Source of the DNA: Jackrogersella multiformis
Taxonomy: Eukaryota > Ascomycota > Sordariomycetes > Xylariales > Hypoxylaceae
Reading direction: 5' to 3'
DNA: 64,000 bases
Assembly (NCBI GenBank): GCA_902806575.1
Contig: CADCXD010000011.1
Coordinates: forward strand, 2,108,001-2,172,000
Positions within the stretch are counted from its first letter, which is position 1. Every line of letters starts with the position of its first letter. A program made the translations under genes and the position numbers. The notes beneath the pieces were generated by a model, which searched no databases, was not told where the DNA came from, and worked only from the letters and a program-made list of their open reading frames with translations. Below, in pieces: positions 48,729 through 59,099 of the stretch.

Positions 48729-49541
48729 ATGCGCCTCCGCCGAGCGGCCCGTGTAATCCTCGTCGGCGCACCTGGAGTCGGCAAGGGCACTCAGTCCGAG
48801 CGACTCCTGACGCGCTTTCCTCAGCTGTCCGCCATCTCCTCCGGCGACTTGCTCCGCCACAATGTTAAGAATCGGACACCTCTCGGCATTAAGGTCGAGA
48901 GGACGATGAAGACTGGTGGACTGGTCTCCGATGACTTGATACTGCGGTTGATTACAAATGAACTAGGTCGCCGCGGCTGGCTCTTTGGAGGACGACCAAA
49001 TCTTATGACCCTTTCGTCGTCTGCGACTGTAGGAGAAGCTGGCTTGTTGGAGGACGCTCCGGATGCTTTCGGGTCGGCTCTTGATGTCGATCCGCTCGCT
49101 GGGGCATATTTGTCTCAGTCAGCATCCGACGACCCAACCGCTTCCTTCTTGCTTGATGGCTTCCCCCGCACCGCGACGCAAGCTGAGAGGTTAGATGACA
49201 TTGTGCCCATCAACTGGGCCGTCTCCATCCGGACACCATTCGATATTATCATGCAGCGTATCTCATCTCGTTGGGTTCACGAGCCGTCTGGCCGAGTCTA
49301 CAACACTACATTCCATGCACCGAAAGTTCCCGGCTTCGACGACATCACGGGCGACCCGCTTGTGCAGCGAGCTGATGATACCGAGGAGGTGTATAAGACA
49401 CGGTTTCAAAAGTTTCAGGAGACAAGTGAGCCTTTACTGGAACATTATGCAAAGAAAGGTGTTTTGTGGGAAGTAGAAGGTATGAGCAGTGATGAGATCA
49501 CCCCGAAGCTGTACCAAGAATTTGAGCGACGCTTTTTATGA
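48729..49541 (+). CDS. ADK2: Adenylate kinase, mitochondrial GTP:AMP phosphotransferase type
   Basis: Nucleoside monophosphate kinase; members of this branch work in the mitochondrial matrix and use GTP to phosphorylate AMP. Single exon, 270 aa. P-loop GAPGVGKGT at 13-21, AMP-binding SSGDLLRHNV at 37-46, FLLDGFPRT at 140-148, and the LID from about RWVHEPSGRVYN (181-192) to DPLVQRADD (209-217). The LID lacks the zinc-binding cysteines and instead has the HEPSGRVYN form of eukaryotic enzymes. Residues 84-138 are a fungal-type insert in place of the usual short loop, explaining why it exceeds the normal 220-240 aa. The N-terminus is short and basic (MRLRRAARV) with no long presequence, as known for this family. 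ADK2 over cytosolic ADK1 is by overall resemblance. Confidence 0.9.
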   Translation: MRLRRAARVILVGAPGVGKGTQSERLLTRFPQLSAISSGDLLRHNVKNRTPLGIKVERTMKTGGLVSDDLILRLITNELGRRGWLFGGRPNLMTLSSSATVGEAGLLEDAPDAFGSALDVDPLAGAYLSQSASDDPTASFLLDGFPRTATQAERLDDIVPINWAVSIRTPFDIIMQRISSRWVHEPSGRVYNTTFHAPKVPGFDDITGDPLVQRADDTEEVYKTRFQKFQETSEPLLEHYAKKGVLWEVEGMSSDEITPKLYQEFERRFL

Positions 49542-49995
49542 CCTGGTTGGGAAACCCCAGTTACGAGGCATCAAAGGGTTCTTTGGGCGATGGAATGATT
49601 CGAATTCGCTGTATATCAGATTATGATTTTTCGAGTGGGCTGCGTCTTAAAGACTGTCGGAGTTTAGGGAAATGGACAACACACGAGCTGCCGAACGGCT
49701 GGCGCTCGACCTTTGTGTGTGCGTTGCGGTATGGACATGTGTTTATCAGGATGAATCGAATAGGCTCCTAAGAAAATACTTTTTCAACAATGTAAAGTTT
49801 GAAACCGGAACGGTCATCCTGATTTGGATCGACTATATGTGCCTTGTGTACAGTACAAACGTGTCTCATATCCCAGGTATTTCGGGCTGTTCCCATCCCA
49901 ACCATGATTAAACGCGTTTCTAATATCAACCAAGATTTGCCTTGAAGTAAGAATCCATCTATCGAGCCCCTATACCCCGATGACCTAGTTGCCAA
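49542..49995. other. Convergent 3' spacer
   Basis: 454 bp between the stops of the adenylate kinase gene (+) and the NTF2-like gene (-). No feature seen. It must hold both 3' untranslated regions. Confidence 0.5.
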
Positions 49996-50466
49996 CTAGT
50001 GGCATTTGTCATCATCTCTCTTGTAGGGGCCCTCCCCAGTAACATCTTGGATTATTACCACGATGGGGCTCCGACAGCAATACACCTTGAAGTCCGTGAT
50101 CAAACCCTTGTCGTTGAAGACCGCCGTGGCCGTCTCCGGAAACTCATGAAGCTCCCTGCCATGTACTGCGAGATGGTTGCTCATCTCCACCGAGATCTTC
50201 GAGCCGCTAGCACTTTCGAACCGGTCTACTACTCGGCGCTCCTTGATTTGGGTGTCCTTGAGGGCATTCTTGATTCCCTCGATGACGCCCTGGCGGCCGA
50301 TGCTCGGCGTAGCTATCTCGCGCATGCTCAGTAGCCATGCCGTGCAGTTCTCGTCAAAGAAGCTGGCGAACTTTTCGAATTCTGTCGGGGGCGAGTCTGG
50401 AGATAGTTCCGACCATACATTGTAGAGGGCATCAAGCTTGGCGTGTAGCGGGGCGGTAGGTGCCAT
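49996..50466 (-). CDS. NTF2/SnoaL-like small fungal protein
   Basis: Single exon, 156 aa. The layout fits the NTF2-like cone fold: an N-terminal helix with a DALYNVWSELSP phrase, FASFFDENCTAWLLSM, a GRQGVIEGIKNALKDTQIKE helix, then strands (SGSKISVEMSNHLAVHGREL, ETATAVFNDKGLITDFKVYC). Such folds bind small ligands or act as small isomerases, but no catalytic residues can be assigned here. The tail (VVIIQDVTGEGPY) is of a kind I associate with a family of hypothetical fungal proteins. It lies tail-to-tail with the adenylate kinase gene. No signal peptide. Confidence 0.75.
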   Translation of the reverse strand: MAPTAPLHAKLDALYNVWSELSPDSPPTEFEKFASFFDENCTAWLLSMREIATPSIGRQGVIEGIKNALKDTQIKERRVVDRFESASGSKISVEMSNHLAVHGRELHEFPETATAVFNDKGLITDFKVYCCRSPIVVIIQDVTGEGPYKRDDDKCH

Positions 50467-51158
50467 AGTGGGGATGAAGTTATTGTATATCTGATCTGCG
50501 GCAAGTAAGAATTCGAGATCGATTTGAGCTTAACCTAGAGTACCTAAGTGGTGTATTGAGGCTCATATTCCTCTTCCTGGTAATTCCCCATTGTAGACTT
50601 TATATCCACTAGCCTGCGAGTTATTAGTTAATCAAGTTGTCGGTCAACCAAGTTGTAACTGACCAACGTTTGCCGATTACTATTCCCGCTTCACCGATCG
50701 ACTAATTTCCACTCATCAAGGAGTTGTATTCGCCCACGCATACGACCGGAATAACTTTGACATATGTACCAATCTATTCGTAATTTATCTTAGAATGACT
50801 CGGAATGCAATAAATTTCATTGGTTATTAGGTACTTATTTAGATGTATCGAACGCCCGTGGATTGCTTAATCATCGGGGATTACTCTATTATCAGTAATT
50901 ATAATTATAAAGCTATCGGACACCGGACGCGGACCAAGCCGGCCGCCGGGAGCGGGGGAGTTCGGGCTTACCTCCTCGTACAATGGGACAGCGGGACATA
51001 GGTCGTACATATGCTCTTGGGCGGGGCTGATGGGGTTTGCGTATCTTCGGTCGCAGGATTGTGCAGTGTTTGCATTTATTTTAGAAATACTACACCTGTA
51101 AGCCAACGTAAATATTCATATACATATTTTATCGTAGTACAGGGACAACTGATTTAAG
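50467..51158. other. Intergenic
   Basis: Between the NTF2-like and nucleoside hydrolase genes. A minus-strand open frame at 51106-50867 reads YANPISPAQEHMYDLCPA and then GTAAGC, like an exon end, but no partner exon is found, so it is not called. Confidence 0.45.
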
Positions 51159-52283
51159 TCACCAAAACTTATAAGCCGAACAACCCTTATCCGCAGGGTT
51201 ATGGGCCAAGAACCTATTCAAGACCCCTGCAACGGTCGTGTTCGTCACCCCCTTCGCAAGCTTCAACCAGTGTTGATTCGAAACCCTAGAGTCATTGACC
51301 CAAGTGTTGGAGCCATTCACCAATACTTCGTTATACCCGATTTTATTCGCATACGCAAACAATTTCCCAATCCCCAACTCGCGGGCTCCCTCGAGCCCCA
51401 GTATCCCGTAGAGCGTAGTTAACGGGTCCCACGATTCGCGAACGGTACTGCATCGGCCTACATACCACTGGTACGCCGCAAGCACGGGGGAGTCTGGCTT
51501 CGCGTGGTCTGCGAGCTGTTGACCGGAGTATATGTTCCCGCCAAGATCACCACCAGAGTACGTCACAGGAACGTCACGGGGCCAGTTGTTTACGGCATGG
51601 TACGTTGATGCGGGATCGCTGCCGCCAAAGTTGAACTCCCAACCGGAAGGGTACTGTCCGCCCATAATGACCAGCTCCTTCACTTTTGTAGATATGAGAG
51701 CTGGACCCGCGAGAGGCGCGATGTCATCGGGAGGGCTGTCAATCAAAGCAGCGAGATTAGTCAGGAAGCCAATTGAGATCACGGTGATGCTCCGGTCTTC
51801 CGATGACGACAGGACGGAGCGGTATAACTCCACCGGAGTGGGTGTTGTTGAAGAGTCATTCAGTGAATGGGGCCAGTTGTGAGATATCTTGCTGGCATAT
51901 TCACCCAAACTACAACACAATGTTAGTGAATCTCATCAACCGAGACGAATTACAACTTACGTGAATTGCCAGGTATCGAAAAATGACTCGTCCGTCAAAG
52001 GACGGATAGCAGCAATAGGAACGTCCCCATTGCCGAAATATGTGTTGATGACATTGGCAGCTAGCGCGCCGTATTTCGAGTTGGTGTTTATGGCAATTCC
52101 ACGTATGTCTGCCAGCCCATAGTTGTGCAGCACATTCGCAATCGCTAACGAGCCAACATCATCGACATCAGAGAAGATGTCAGTGTCGATAAGTATTGGC
52201 TTCCCTCGATAGCATGAAACCCTGCTTGCACTAGCTGAGAGAAAAATGGCCCACAGTGTGAGGACAGCTAGGCCGGAGCTCAT
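51159..52283 (-). CDS. Secreted inosine-uridine preferring nucleoside hydrolase
   Basis: Hydrolyses ribonucleosides to base and ribose, here probably outside the cell. Two exons, 52283..51961 and 51909..51159, give 357 aa. The intron is 51 bp (GTAAGT..TGTAG, CTAAC branch, phase 2). Residues 1-20 from this start form a clear signal peptide (MSSGLAVLTLWAIFLSASAS); an ATG 16 codons earlier (52331) would bury it, so the inner one is chosen. The ribose/calcium site is ILIDTDIFSDVDD (30-42). The mid-domain has NFGGSDPASTYHAV with the conserved Asn and Ala/Ser context, and DPLTTLYGI matches the conserved C-terminal DPLA-type motif. N-glycosylation sequons (VNGSNT, VNDS, VTNTT) fit secretion. It is smaller than the family's cytosolic yeast member URH1 by architecture but complete. 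Confidence 0.88.
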
Positions 52284-52331
52284 GGTGAATGAAGGAAAGC
52301 GATGCCCGGAAATGGTGTAGAACCCCCCCAA

Positions 52332-53990
52332 AAATAAAAATAAAATAAAAACTAGAGTGAGCGGAATAAAGAAGCAGGAGCGAAGAAGTGAGGGCGGGGA
52401 CGAGACTGATTGAAGAAAATGGTAATTTCCCGATTAGGTTGTTACACTGGCAAACTCCTCCCGGACCCCTCCCGGCCGAGTAACCTAACGGCTCGGGAAA
52501 GGATTATGACGGCTGCAGCCGATATGGCGGATATGCGTAGTAGCTAGAGATCAACATATATACACCAGACACGGATATAACTAGACGTATTTCTAAACCC
52601 AATACAATCAACTGACGAGACACAGAGGCTCAAACAAACATATTATAATTACGTAAGCAGCAGTCTATAACTTTGTTCTTCATTATCTACCTAGGTAGCT
52701 AGGGTACCTATCAGAAGCATCAGAACATTTTGCTGAACATGACTACAACGGTGATAATTTACTTTAGATAGGAAAACTGCGGATTGACCATTATGGTTCT
52801 TCACCCGAAGGCTAATTCTAGCTAGTACGATCTAAACCTCACTACCCCCCTAAACTGGCAATTATTATCCATCCCCTGTAGACTCCACGATAACGACACC
52901 GAACGTCGCTTACTTAAGGTGTTCGACCTCGCCTCGTGGATGCTACAATCTTGGAACGCAGACTAATTGCATGAATTTCGATTATTAAGAGGAGAATACC
53001 TAGCGTAGGCACTGTATTGATTATAATAGGGGTTGTTATTGTTATATCTTGCTAGTTGCGCCTGTGGGCCTCGGCGTCGTCCTAAACCTATCGACACTGA
53101 ATAAGGCGATCAGAATAAGTGAATATAAACTGATTATACCTATAATCGCCTAGCCCACTATTGCTTTCTGCCAAGTTCAAGGCCTTTTAATGTTCTTTGT
53201 GACTTCTTCAAGCAGACAATGCCCGTTTAAATAAATCAAGCTTAAATTTGTCAAGCACAGTATTTACGCTCTTATTTTCATACATAATTTCTAGAGACTT
53301 CAGGTATATGATTAAGACCTTATCGCATTTCAAGCATCTTGTACATTGTTGTAGGCAGGGCTCGGAACCACTATTGATACACGGCTCTTTAGACCGGTAT
53401 GTCGTATTATTGCATATGAGATACGCTTAACTTGAATATATATGTGTCTATACCATGTATCAATAGGAAGAGCCATGTATTAGTGTAGTGGTTCCGAGCC
53501 CTGGTTCAACTTGTAGGAGTTGGCAAGTTAATAGGCCAAGTCTTTTTGGCGGCTTGTTAGGAGCAATCATGGGCCTAACCAATATCTAAAGCATAGGCTA
53601 AAAGAGTAGTCTATCTATAAAATGGAGGCCTCACCTCCCTGTTGGTTGGACCGGTATTGCAATACAAAACAAAACAGGAACGGGATTCAGTTGGTGGTCA
53701 ATAGTGTGTATTAAGTAAGAAGGAAGGTATGTATATGTAAGCTAAGCCTTGACTTAAGTAAGTCAGGAGCCAAGCTCGCTGGTCCGTGCTTACTGCAGTA
53801 CGTACCTAGGTAAGTAAGTAAGTAAGTTAGGCACGTGCGTAGTGCCATGCCAACGCTCCCTTCTTTACACTTGAGAGTTATACTGGTCACCATACAATAC
53901 ACTATGCTGCTGCAAACATTCATCTTCTACTCTGTTTGCATAACTCCCTTGAAGCTACATATCTACTCAAACAATAAGTATGTAGGTAAC
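52332..53990. other. Intergenic with an inverted-repeat element
   Basis: No coding sequence recognised. It contains a CCTAGGTA unit at 52689-52700 and another at about 53804-53812, and the inverted repeat at 53356-53503 (listed separately). Confidence 0.5.
53356..53503. repeat. Inverted-repeat (MITE-like) element
   Basis: CAGGGCTCGGAACCACT (53356-53372) faces its exact complement at 53487-53503. The match goes on inward for about 16 bp more with changes of the G/A and C/T type. The whole is 148 bp with an AT-rich centre and no coding capacity. It looks like a miniature inverted-repeat element or a long hairpin. No target-site duplication was identified. Confidence 0.6.
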
Positions 53991-53998
53991 GACTTAAG

Positions 53999-54092
53999 TC
54001 TTGATTGGCCCAGTGGTATTGAGACCTATTTATCGTTTAGTCTACAGATAATCAAATCCGCAGGTGGCCGGGGTTCGATTCCCCGATCGAGA
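53999..54092 (+). other. tRNA-like Pol III unit (tRNA pseudogene or tRNA-derived SINE)
   Basis: A box TGGCCCAGTGG (54006-54016) and B box GGTTCGATTCC (54072-54082) are perfect. The outer stem TCTTGAT/ATCGAGA pairs over seven positions with one T-G pair. The T arm is a perfect five-pair stem around TTCGATT. The D stem is weak (two A.C mismatches) and I cannot build a 7-base anticodon loop, even assuming an intron, in the 55 bases between. TTAAGTC occurs on both sides (53994-54000 and 54101-54107). A working intron-containing tRNA seems unlikely; a decayed tRNA or tRNA-derived element fits better. Confidence 0.55.
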
Positions 54093-54115
54093 GGTTCTTG
54101 TTAAGTCACAACTTC

Positions 54116-54176
54116 GTTTTTATTTTTTTAAAATTTTTTTAAAATTTTTTTTAAATTTTTTTTAAATTTTTTTTTA
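54116..54176. repeat. T/A homopolymer tract
   Basis: About 60 bp made only of T runs (6-10 long) broken by short A runs, directly downstream of the tRNA-like unit. It would act as a Pol III terminator in the plus direction. Confidence 0.9.
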
Positions 54177-54702
54177 CCTCCTGTAATAATACCTGTACTT
54201 AAAGATGCTATATTTTTACTTAATTCAATTAAACCTACCTAGTCGCCATCACTACCTATATAATATGCCACTGTAAACCCTAAGCTTTCATTAAGTTTCC
54301 GTCCCCAAACCTGGCACGCCGATACGCCGCTGCGTTAAGCTTCAAATTCCAAGCTACATGACGTAATATTCAATCATTCCCATAGACGACATCTAGCTCA
54401 GTAAGAAGAAAAGGTTGTATGTGCACTGTCTGATAAACGAGTCTTTATAGCTGGCTCTTTCCTGTTGGGATGAGAGGTGACTTGAGCCAGGAATCTGGGC
54501 AGGTCCTGTTATGTCCTGCTGGCGCAGGACAGATAAAAGCTCAATGAGACAACGAAACAACAACAAGCAGAAGGGCAAATCTCAATTAATTACTCTGTCT
54601 CGTCATAAAATCTCCCCCCACGTAGAACAGCGTAAACCTTAAAGATGTCAAGTGCCTATGACGCCACACGCCACTGTCCCTATCATGCCATGCCCTCATG
54701 GC

Positions 54703-54945
54703 TCCTCCTCGTCATCCTCTCGGGGCGGCGCTATCTGCTGATTCGGGAACGGCGGGATAGGCGCGCCAGGAAATGGTGGCATCGACTGGGGGAAAGCTGG
54801 CTGTACTGGGTAACCCGGGAAAGGACCCATCTGTGTCGGATACGTGCCATAATTGTATCCACCCCATTAATAAGGTTGGTATTGCGGCTGGTATGGTTGG
54901 CCTGGAAACTGGGGAGGTTGGCTTGGAAACGTCTTATTCGGGAGA
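54703..54945 (-). pseudogene. Remnant of a Pro/Gln/Tyr-rich protein C-terminus
   Basis: The minus strand reads PSQPPQFPGQPYQPQYQPYY, a TAA stop, then in the same frame about 55 codons of similar Pro/Gly/Gln-rich sequence ending in an acidic tail (PPREDDEEE) and a stop. The TAA could be a mutated CAA. No upstream frame joins. A start-like exon at 55460-55360 with a GTAAGT donor exists on the same strand, but I cannot connect it. An unrecognised intron over the TAA would make it functional. Confidence 0.35.
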
Positions 54946-54959
54946 AGGAGGTGGCGGTA

Positions 54960-56873
54960 TAACTGATGACCGACGCAATTATCGATTATATCATGAAATT
55001 TATCATCCAGAGGCTCACAGAGAGCAGGCAATTGACGCATGCGCAATCATGCCAATGTGCCTATGTGCCACTGCCATAATCGACAAGGAGTAAGGAGGAA
55101 CTCGCTGGGCGATGCCCCTAAGCGTGCTCCCACCAGAGGATGAGGTCCTTCCATGTGATGTTTGACGGACCTAACGGGATCATATGTCTCACTAGACCTT
55201 AAGGTCATCAGATGAATAGAGTAGACATTTAAGATAACGAGGCTATTTAGTCTATTGTAGTTAGCATACTGAGTAGTGTGATGGCGAAAGTAGAACAAAA
55301 GGGTTACCCGACTTAGGTATGGTTTATTGGCAAATTGAAGATGGCTAGCAAGATTCAACTTACTGCTAATGTGCTGGTCCTGGCCCGCATTAACCATATT
55401 GACGGTTGATGTGGGCTGGTGATGTGTGAGACGGTACTGTGTATGAAATCGTTGGTCCATTGTAAGATACGAAAGCTCTTAAAGAAGTGTGAGGTGATGC
55501 TATCTATGGTGTAAAGCTAGCAGGGCATTCTTGCCATGAGCCTCTATGGTGTAGTTGAATGATGCGTAGTGCCTATAATGATGATGGTAATTAATAATGG
55601 TAATGATAGTAAAGAGAAATAAAATATACTTCATGAGGCTATGGGATAAGAAAGCCCCAAGTTTAGATGCTCCATCAGCAAGTTAGAGCCATTGGATTAT
55701 TTGGTATATCATCTTTATAATAGTTGATTATTGGAAGAAAGTGATTGAGTGGCTGGTGTTGCTTGGTGAACTTTGAATAAATAAGTGTAGGTTAAATGAC
55801 ATACCTAGGTAGGTAAATACCATTGTGTGTTTGTCTCCACTAACAGACGGAGAATGATGATAACCTCTGCATTTCCGTATGCACTTATCTCTACTGTCAT
55901 TCTCCGCTGCTTGCTCTTGGTTGATTTCCAATTTGGGGTCTCCTTTATCCACTTTGAGATCGTCTTCGCATACTTCTTCTCTGACACGATCTCATTCATC
56001 TGCTCCGTTGTAGGGTTCGAGGATGGAAGAGTTAGGTACTAAAGCTGGGTAGGTAGTAAAGAAATATGAGAGCAAGGAGCAGGTTAAGTACCTAAAGCAG
56101 AACGAGAAGATTTTCACCAAAGATGACTGTTGGCAGGCAGGTGTCATAACATATTCGAATAATCGCGCAGTATAGTCTCTCGGATGAGACGACTATACAG
56201 TTATCCGAAGCCTAAAACTGTTATAACACGCCATATATGCGCCAATATTCACGTGGATGACGTATTCTGCCTAAGGGACTAGTTTCTAGGTAGTTACCTA
56301 GGTATATGATTTGTAGAATTATGTACACAAATGTAACCATGGAATAGACGATTATGGATACTTCGGTACATATTTATAGTTTAAAAGATAGGAGCCTTGC
56401 TTAATTCTTTCCTTAACTAGGTATCGTTGTGCTCGCCTCTTTCCTCTCGTCACCGTGTTGTCGTCGCTGTGTTGCAAATGTAATCAATCTTAGTGAACCT
56501 GAAAGCCCAGGTGGCTAGAGTAGAGTCATAGAAGCCTCCATAACTGGAAGTTTGGGAGTCTGGAAATGGCATCCCTTATGTTACGGTGGTTACACGAGCA
56601 GAGACGGTAGACGACATTTCAAAAACAGATGTACCTAAAGCGGACGGTAAGAGCAAACGACCAGGGCCTAAGTAGCACTAGTATAATAGTGCTTACGGTG
56701 GTTACCTAACATAGGGGCTTAGGTACCTCCATAGTATTATTTTACCCTTCTCATTGGTTAGAAAAAAAGACAAAGACGCCTCATAAGTGAGATCGCGTAT
56801 TTAAATCCGCGGCCTTCCATTTTGACACGCGCGTCATTGATGAGGGCTGCGATACTATGGATACGATCTAAAC
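54960..56873. other. Intergenic, no gene seen
   Basis: Upstream of the relic cluster. A minus-strand frame at 55460-55047 starts like an exon but is not supported as a whole. CCTAGGTA units occur at about 55803-55814 and 56287-56306. Confidence 0.45.
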
Positions 56874-57441
56874 ATGCCCCTATTTCTCAACTCGGATGAA
56901 TCCTCTCTGCCCTGCCGCGAGAGTCCAGCCGAGTTCGAAGTCATCAACTCGAGCTTTTCCTCCCAGATCCATGCCCTCTTTGAGGCGCCACATGACTTTG
57001 AGAGTTTAAGCAAGGCAGAATGTTAGGTAGAAGGCAGCTGTGGCGCGTGTCCGAGCTCTAACTGTTCCCGGCCCCGGACTACGGCACTAACATAGACTTC
57101 GAGAACGCCCGGCCTATATCGCTGCGCTTGCCGCTAGAGCTTGTGTCGACACTCCCTACCCTACGCAGCCTCCGGAGGAGATGCAACGCGCATACAAAGA
57201 CAGTGATGAAACACCATATAATCAAGACCGCACCATTTACAGATGGGGGGTGAGCTACGCTCCAGGAAAAGACGGTGTTCACGGGCTGTTGACATGGCAA
57301 GTTGGGTCGTGGAGACCCCAGGAGGACATTATCCGGCCATTCAAGGCTTTGGCCGGCGAGGGTAGCAAGGCCGAGATTACATGGAAGCCCTTCGAGTTCA
57401 CAGACAAGAGGGAGGTCGTGAATCGGAGTGCTTTCCACTAA
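56874..57441 (+). pseudogene. Decayed F-box/LRR-type fungal protein gene
   Basis: The plus strand from 56874 reads PLFLNSDESSLPCRESPAEF and on in one frame, is broken by TAA at 57060, and continues in the same frame to RPISLRLPLELVSTLPTL. These phrases match the middle of a large family of fungal F-box proteins with degenerate leucine-rich repeats. Near 57160 the frame changes, and a frame to 57441 reads IYRWGVSYAPGKDGVHGL, LTWQVGSWRPQEDI, which resembles the C-terminus of the same family. So the gene lost both its front and a large middle part and gained a stop. Family placement rests on recalled resemblance. Confidence 0.5.
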
Positions 57442-57479
57442 AAGGAGACATTACGATGGCAAACGACGAATACATGTTT

Positions 57480-57758
57480 TTTTTTAAGGCACGTGTTTAC
57501 AACACTAGGACGGCCTCCGAGGGGCTTTGCGACAGTAGGCGCTGCTGTTGTTGTGATTGAGGGCATATCAGAGGTAGGGGTTGGCATGATCGACGCAGAC
57601 GATATGCCAACGCAGTATGCCTCTCCCAACCAGTAGTTAGTCAGGCAGTCGTCGCTGACGGCGGGATTCCTGGCTAAGAACTGAGCCAGGGAGATGCCAG
57701 CGGAAGCGGCCATGTCAGTTCCCGGTGCTACTGGACAGGCGTCAGTGCGAGCTGCCAC
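57480..57758 (-). pseudogene. LysM-domain fragment
   Basis: On the minus strand a 44-residue piece of LysM domain is readable: CPVAPGTDMAASAGISLAQF followed by NPAVSDDCLTNYWLGEAYCV. LysM domains bind chitin and other N-acetylglucosamine polymers, as in fungal LysM effectors and chitinases. A Ser/Thr/Pro linker follows, then a Lys run and loss of sense. There is no signal peptide and no enzyme domain in frame. It lies head-on to the relic at 57781-58716. Confidence 0.6.
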
Positions 57759-57780
57759 GGCGATGACCTGCCACTGACAT

Positions 57781-58716
57781 TCTTAGGCTTAGTGCTGGCT
57801 ATCTTGGAAGACGTGGTCAAGATCAACCCTAGAGTTGTCGGCCGCGCTGACGGACGAGACGCTCCTACTTGAGAACCTATTTGCACACCCGCCATCAGGC
57901 GATAACATTGATACCGACTTCACGTTGGAGACTGACAGAACGTCGGATTCCCAATAGGACCCCAATGATGCTGCCTTCTAGTTCATCGTGCTCGCGTCAC
58001 CTGAGACGTTGCATGTGTCATTGGACACGCTAACGACTAAGCTCATCGACGAGACTTGGCCTTGCACCAAGGGCGACGTATCGTACGAGAGACACCTACT
58101 CGCCCAAGCGCTGCTTAAAGTCAAGGTCCAGTCCATTTTCGGCTTCACCCTAATCGTCATTAAAATGTCGCTGTCGCTCGACCGGAGTCAGAGCTACCTC
58201 GCCTTTTATAACAAGGGTGGGGTCACGGGTGTATTAACTCTCGAGGCCGTTGCCAAGGTTTTTTACTCAAAAGGGGACGTCATCGTCAATATCCCCTTCT
58301 TAGGCGCCTCTTTCGAAATACCTGGCATCGCCACCATCGGACCGCAGTAAACGGTCGAGGGGACCATCGATGCGTCTTTATCTCTAGCCGGGACCATCGA
58401 GACCAAGCTCGAGATTGCGAGCTGGGAGGTTCGCCAAGTCATACTCGATGATAACAACGACGAGTACAAACCTAAGGAGATTGGCGATGGCAAACCGAAC
58501 CTCGACCAGACGGGCAGCATGGACGGCATTCAGAAACCTGAATTCTACGCCGAAGTCCAGGTTCAAGGCGACGTCACGGCGAAGTTGTCGATAGCAGCCG
58601 AGTTTGGCGTGCGCTTTGATCCCAAATGGGATGTCAACCCGGCAGCGGCGGCAGTTGTGGGCGAGGCCAGCGTAATGGCCATGTTGAAGGGAGGCATCTC
58701 CACACAGGCAGAATAA
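57781..58716 (+). pseudogene. C-terminal remnant of a chitinase/killer-toxin-like protein
   Basis: The plus-strand frame ending at 58716 is coding-like for about 260 codons but has stops at 57955, 57979 and 58348 without a change of frame. Landmarks such as SFEIPGIATIGPQ, LEIASWEVRQ, FYAEVQVQGDVTAKLS and the AAAAVVGEASV end recall the beta-rich C-terminal region of large fungal class V chitinase/killer-toxin-alpha-like proteins. No catalytic GH18 or Hce2-like domain is present. The nearby LysM piece, in opposite orientation, could come from the same kind of gene after an inversion. All three stops are TAG or TAA, each one C-to-T step from a Gln codon. It cannot make a working protein as it stands. 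Confidence 0.55.
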
Positions 58717-59099
58717 CGTCGGACTAAGTGCAGACAGTGCGAAAACAATACTGTGTGTTCATATCCCTGGGAATAATTATTTAGGTAACTTATATGTGCT
58801 ATGGCTGGTAATAAGTACTGCTTAAGTAATTAGGGGATAGCTAACAGCACAGTTTGGGACAATATTCTGCTTACTTAGCCACAGTGTGGTATTTCTCGTA
58901 ACTGTGCTAAAAACTACCTAGGTAAATACTTCGTACACGAGTAAAGTGGTCTGAGCTTGCTAAGATAACTCCGTAACTCCGGGAAATGACCCTTTTTCTT
59001 TTAACATATTAATAACCTTGGGATCTCGGACACCAACATGGTACACTATTTTAACCTCCTAGACTCCCCTTACCGATCCGACTAGCCTTCTTCACTAGC
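58717..59099. other. Spacer between relics
   Basis: No coding sequence recognised. One CCTAGGTA-type unit lies at 58916-58925. Confidence 0.4.

Noticed and set aside
50867..51106. Minus-strand frame ending in an exon-like GTAAGC
   Set aside because: No acceptor with continuing frame was found, and it lies in the 3' region of the nucleoside hydrolase gene. Too little to call.
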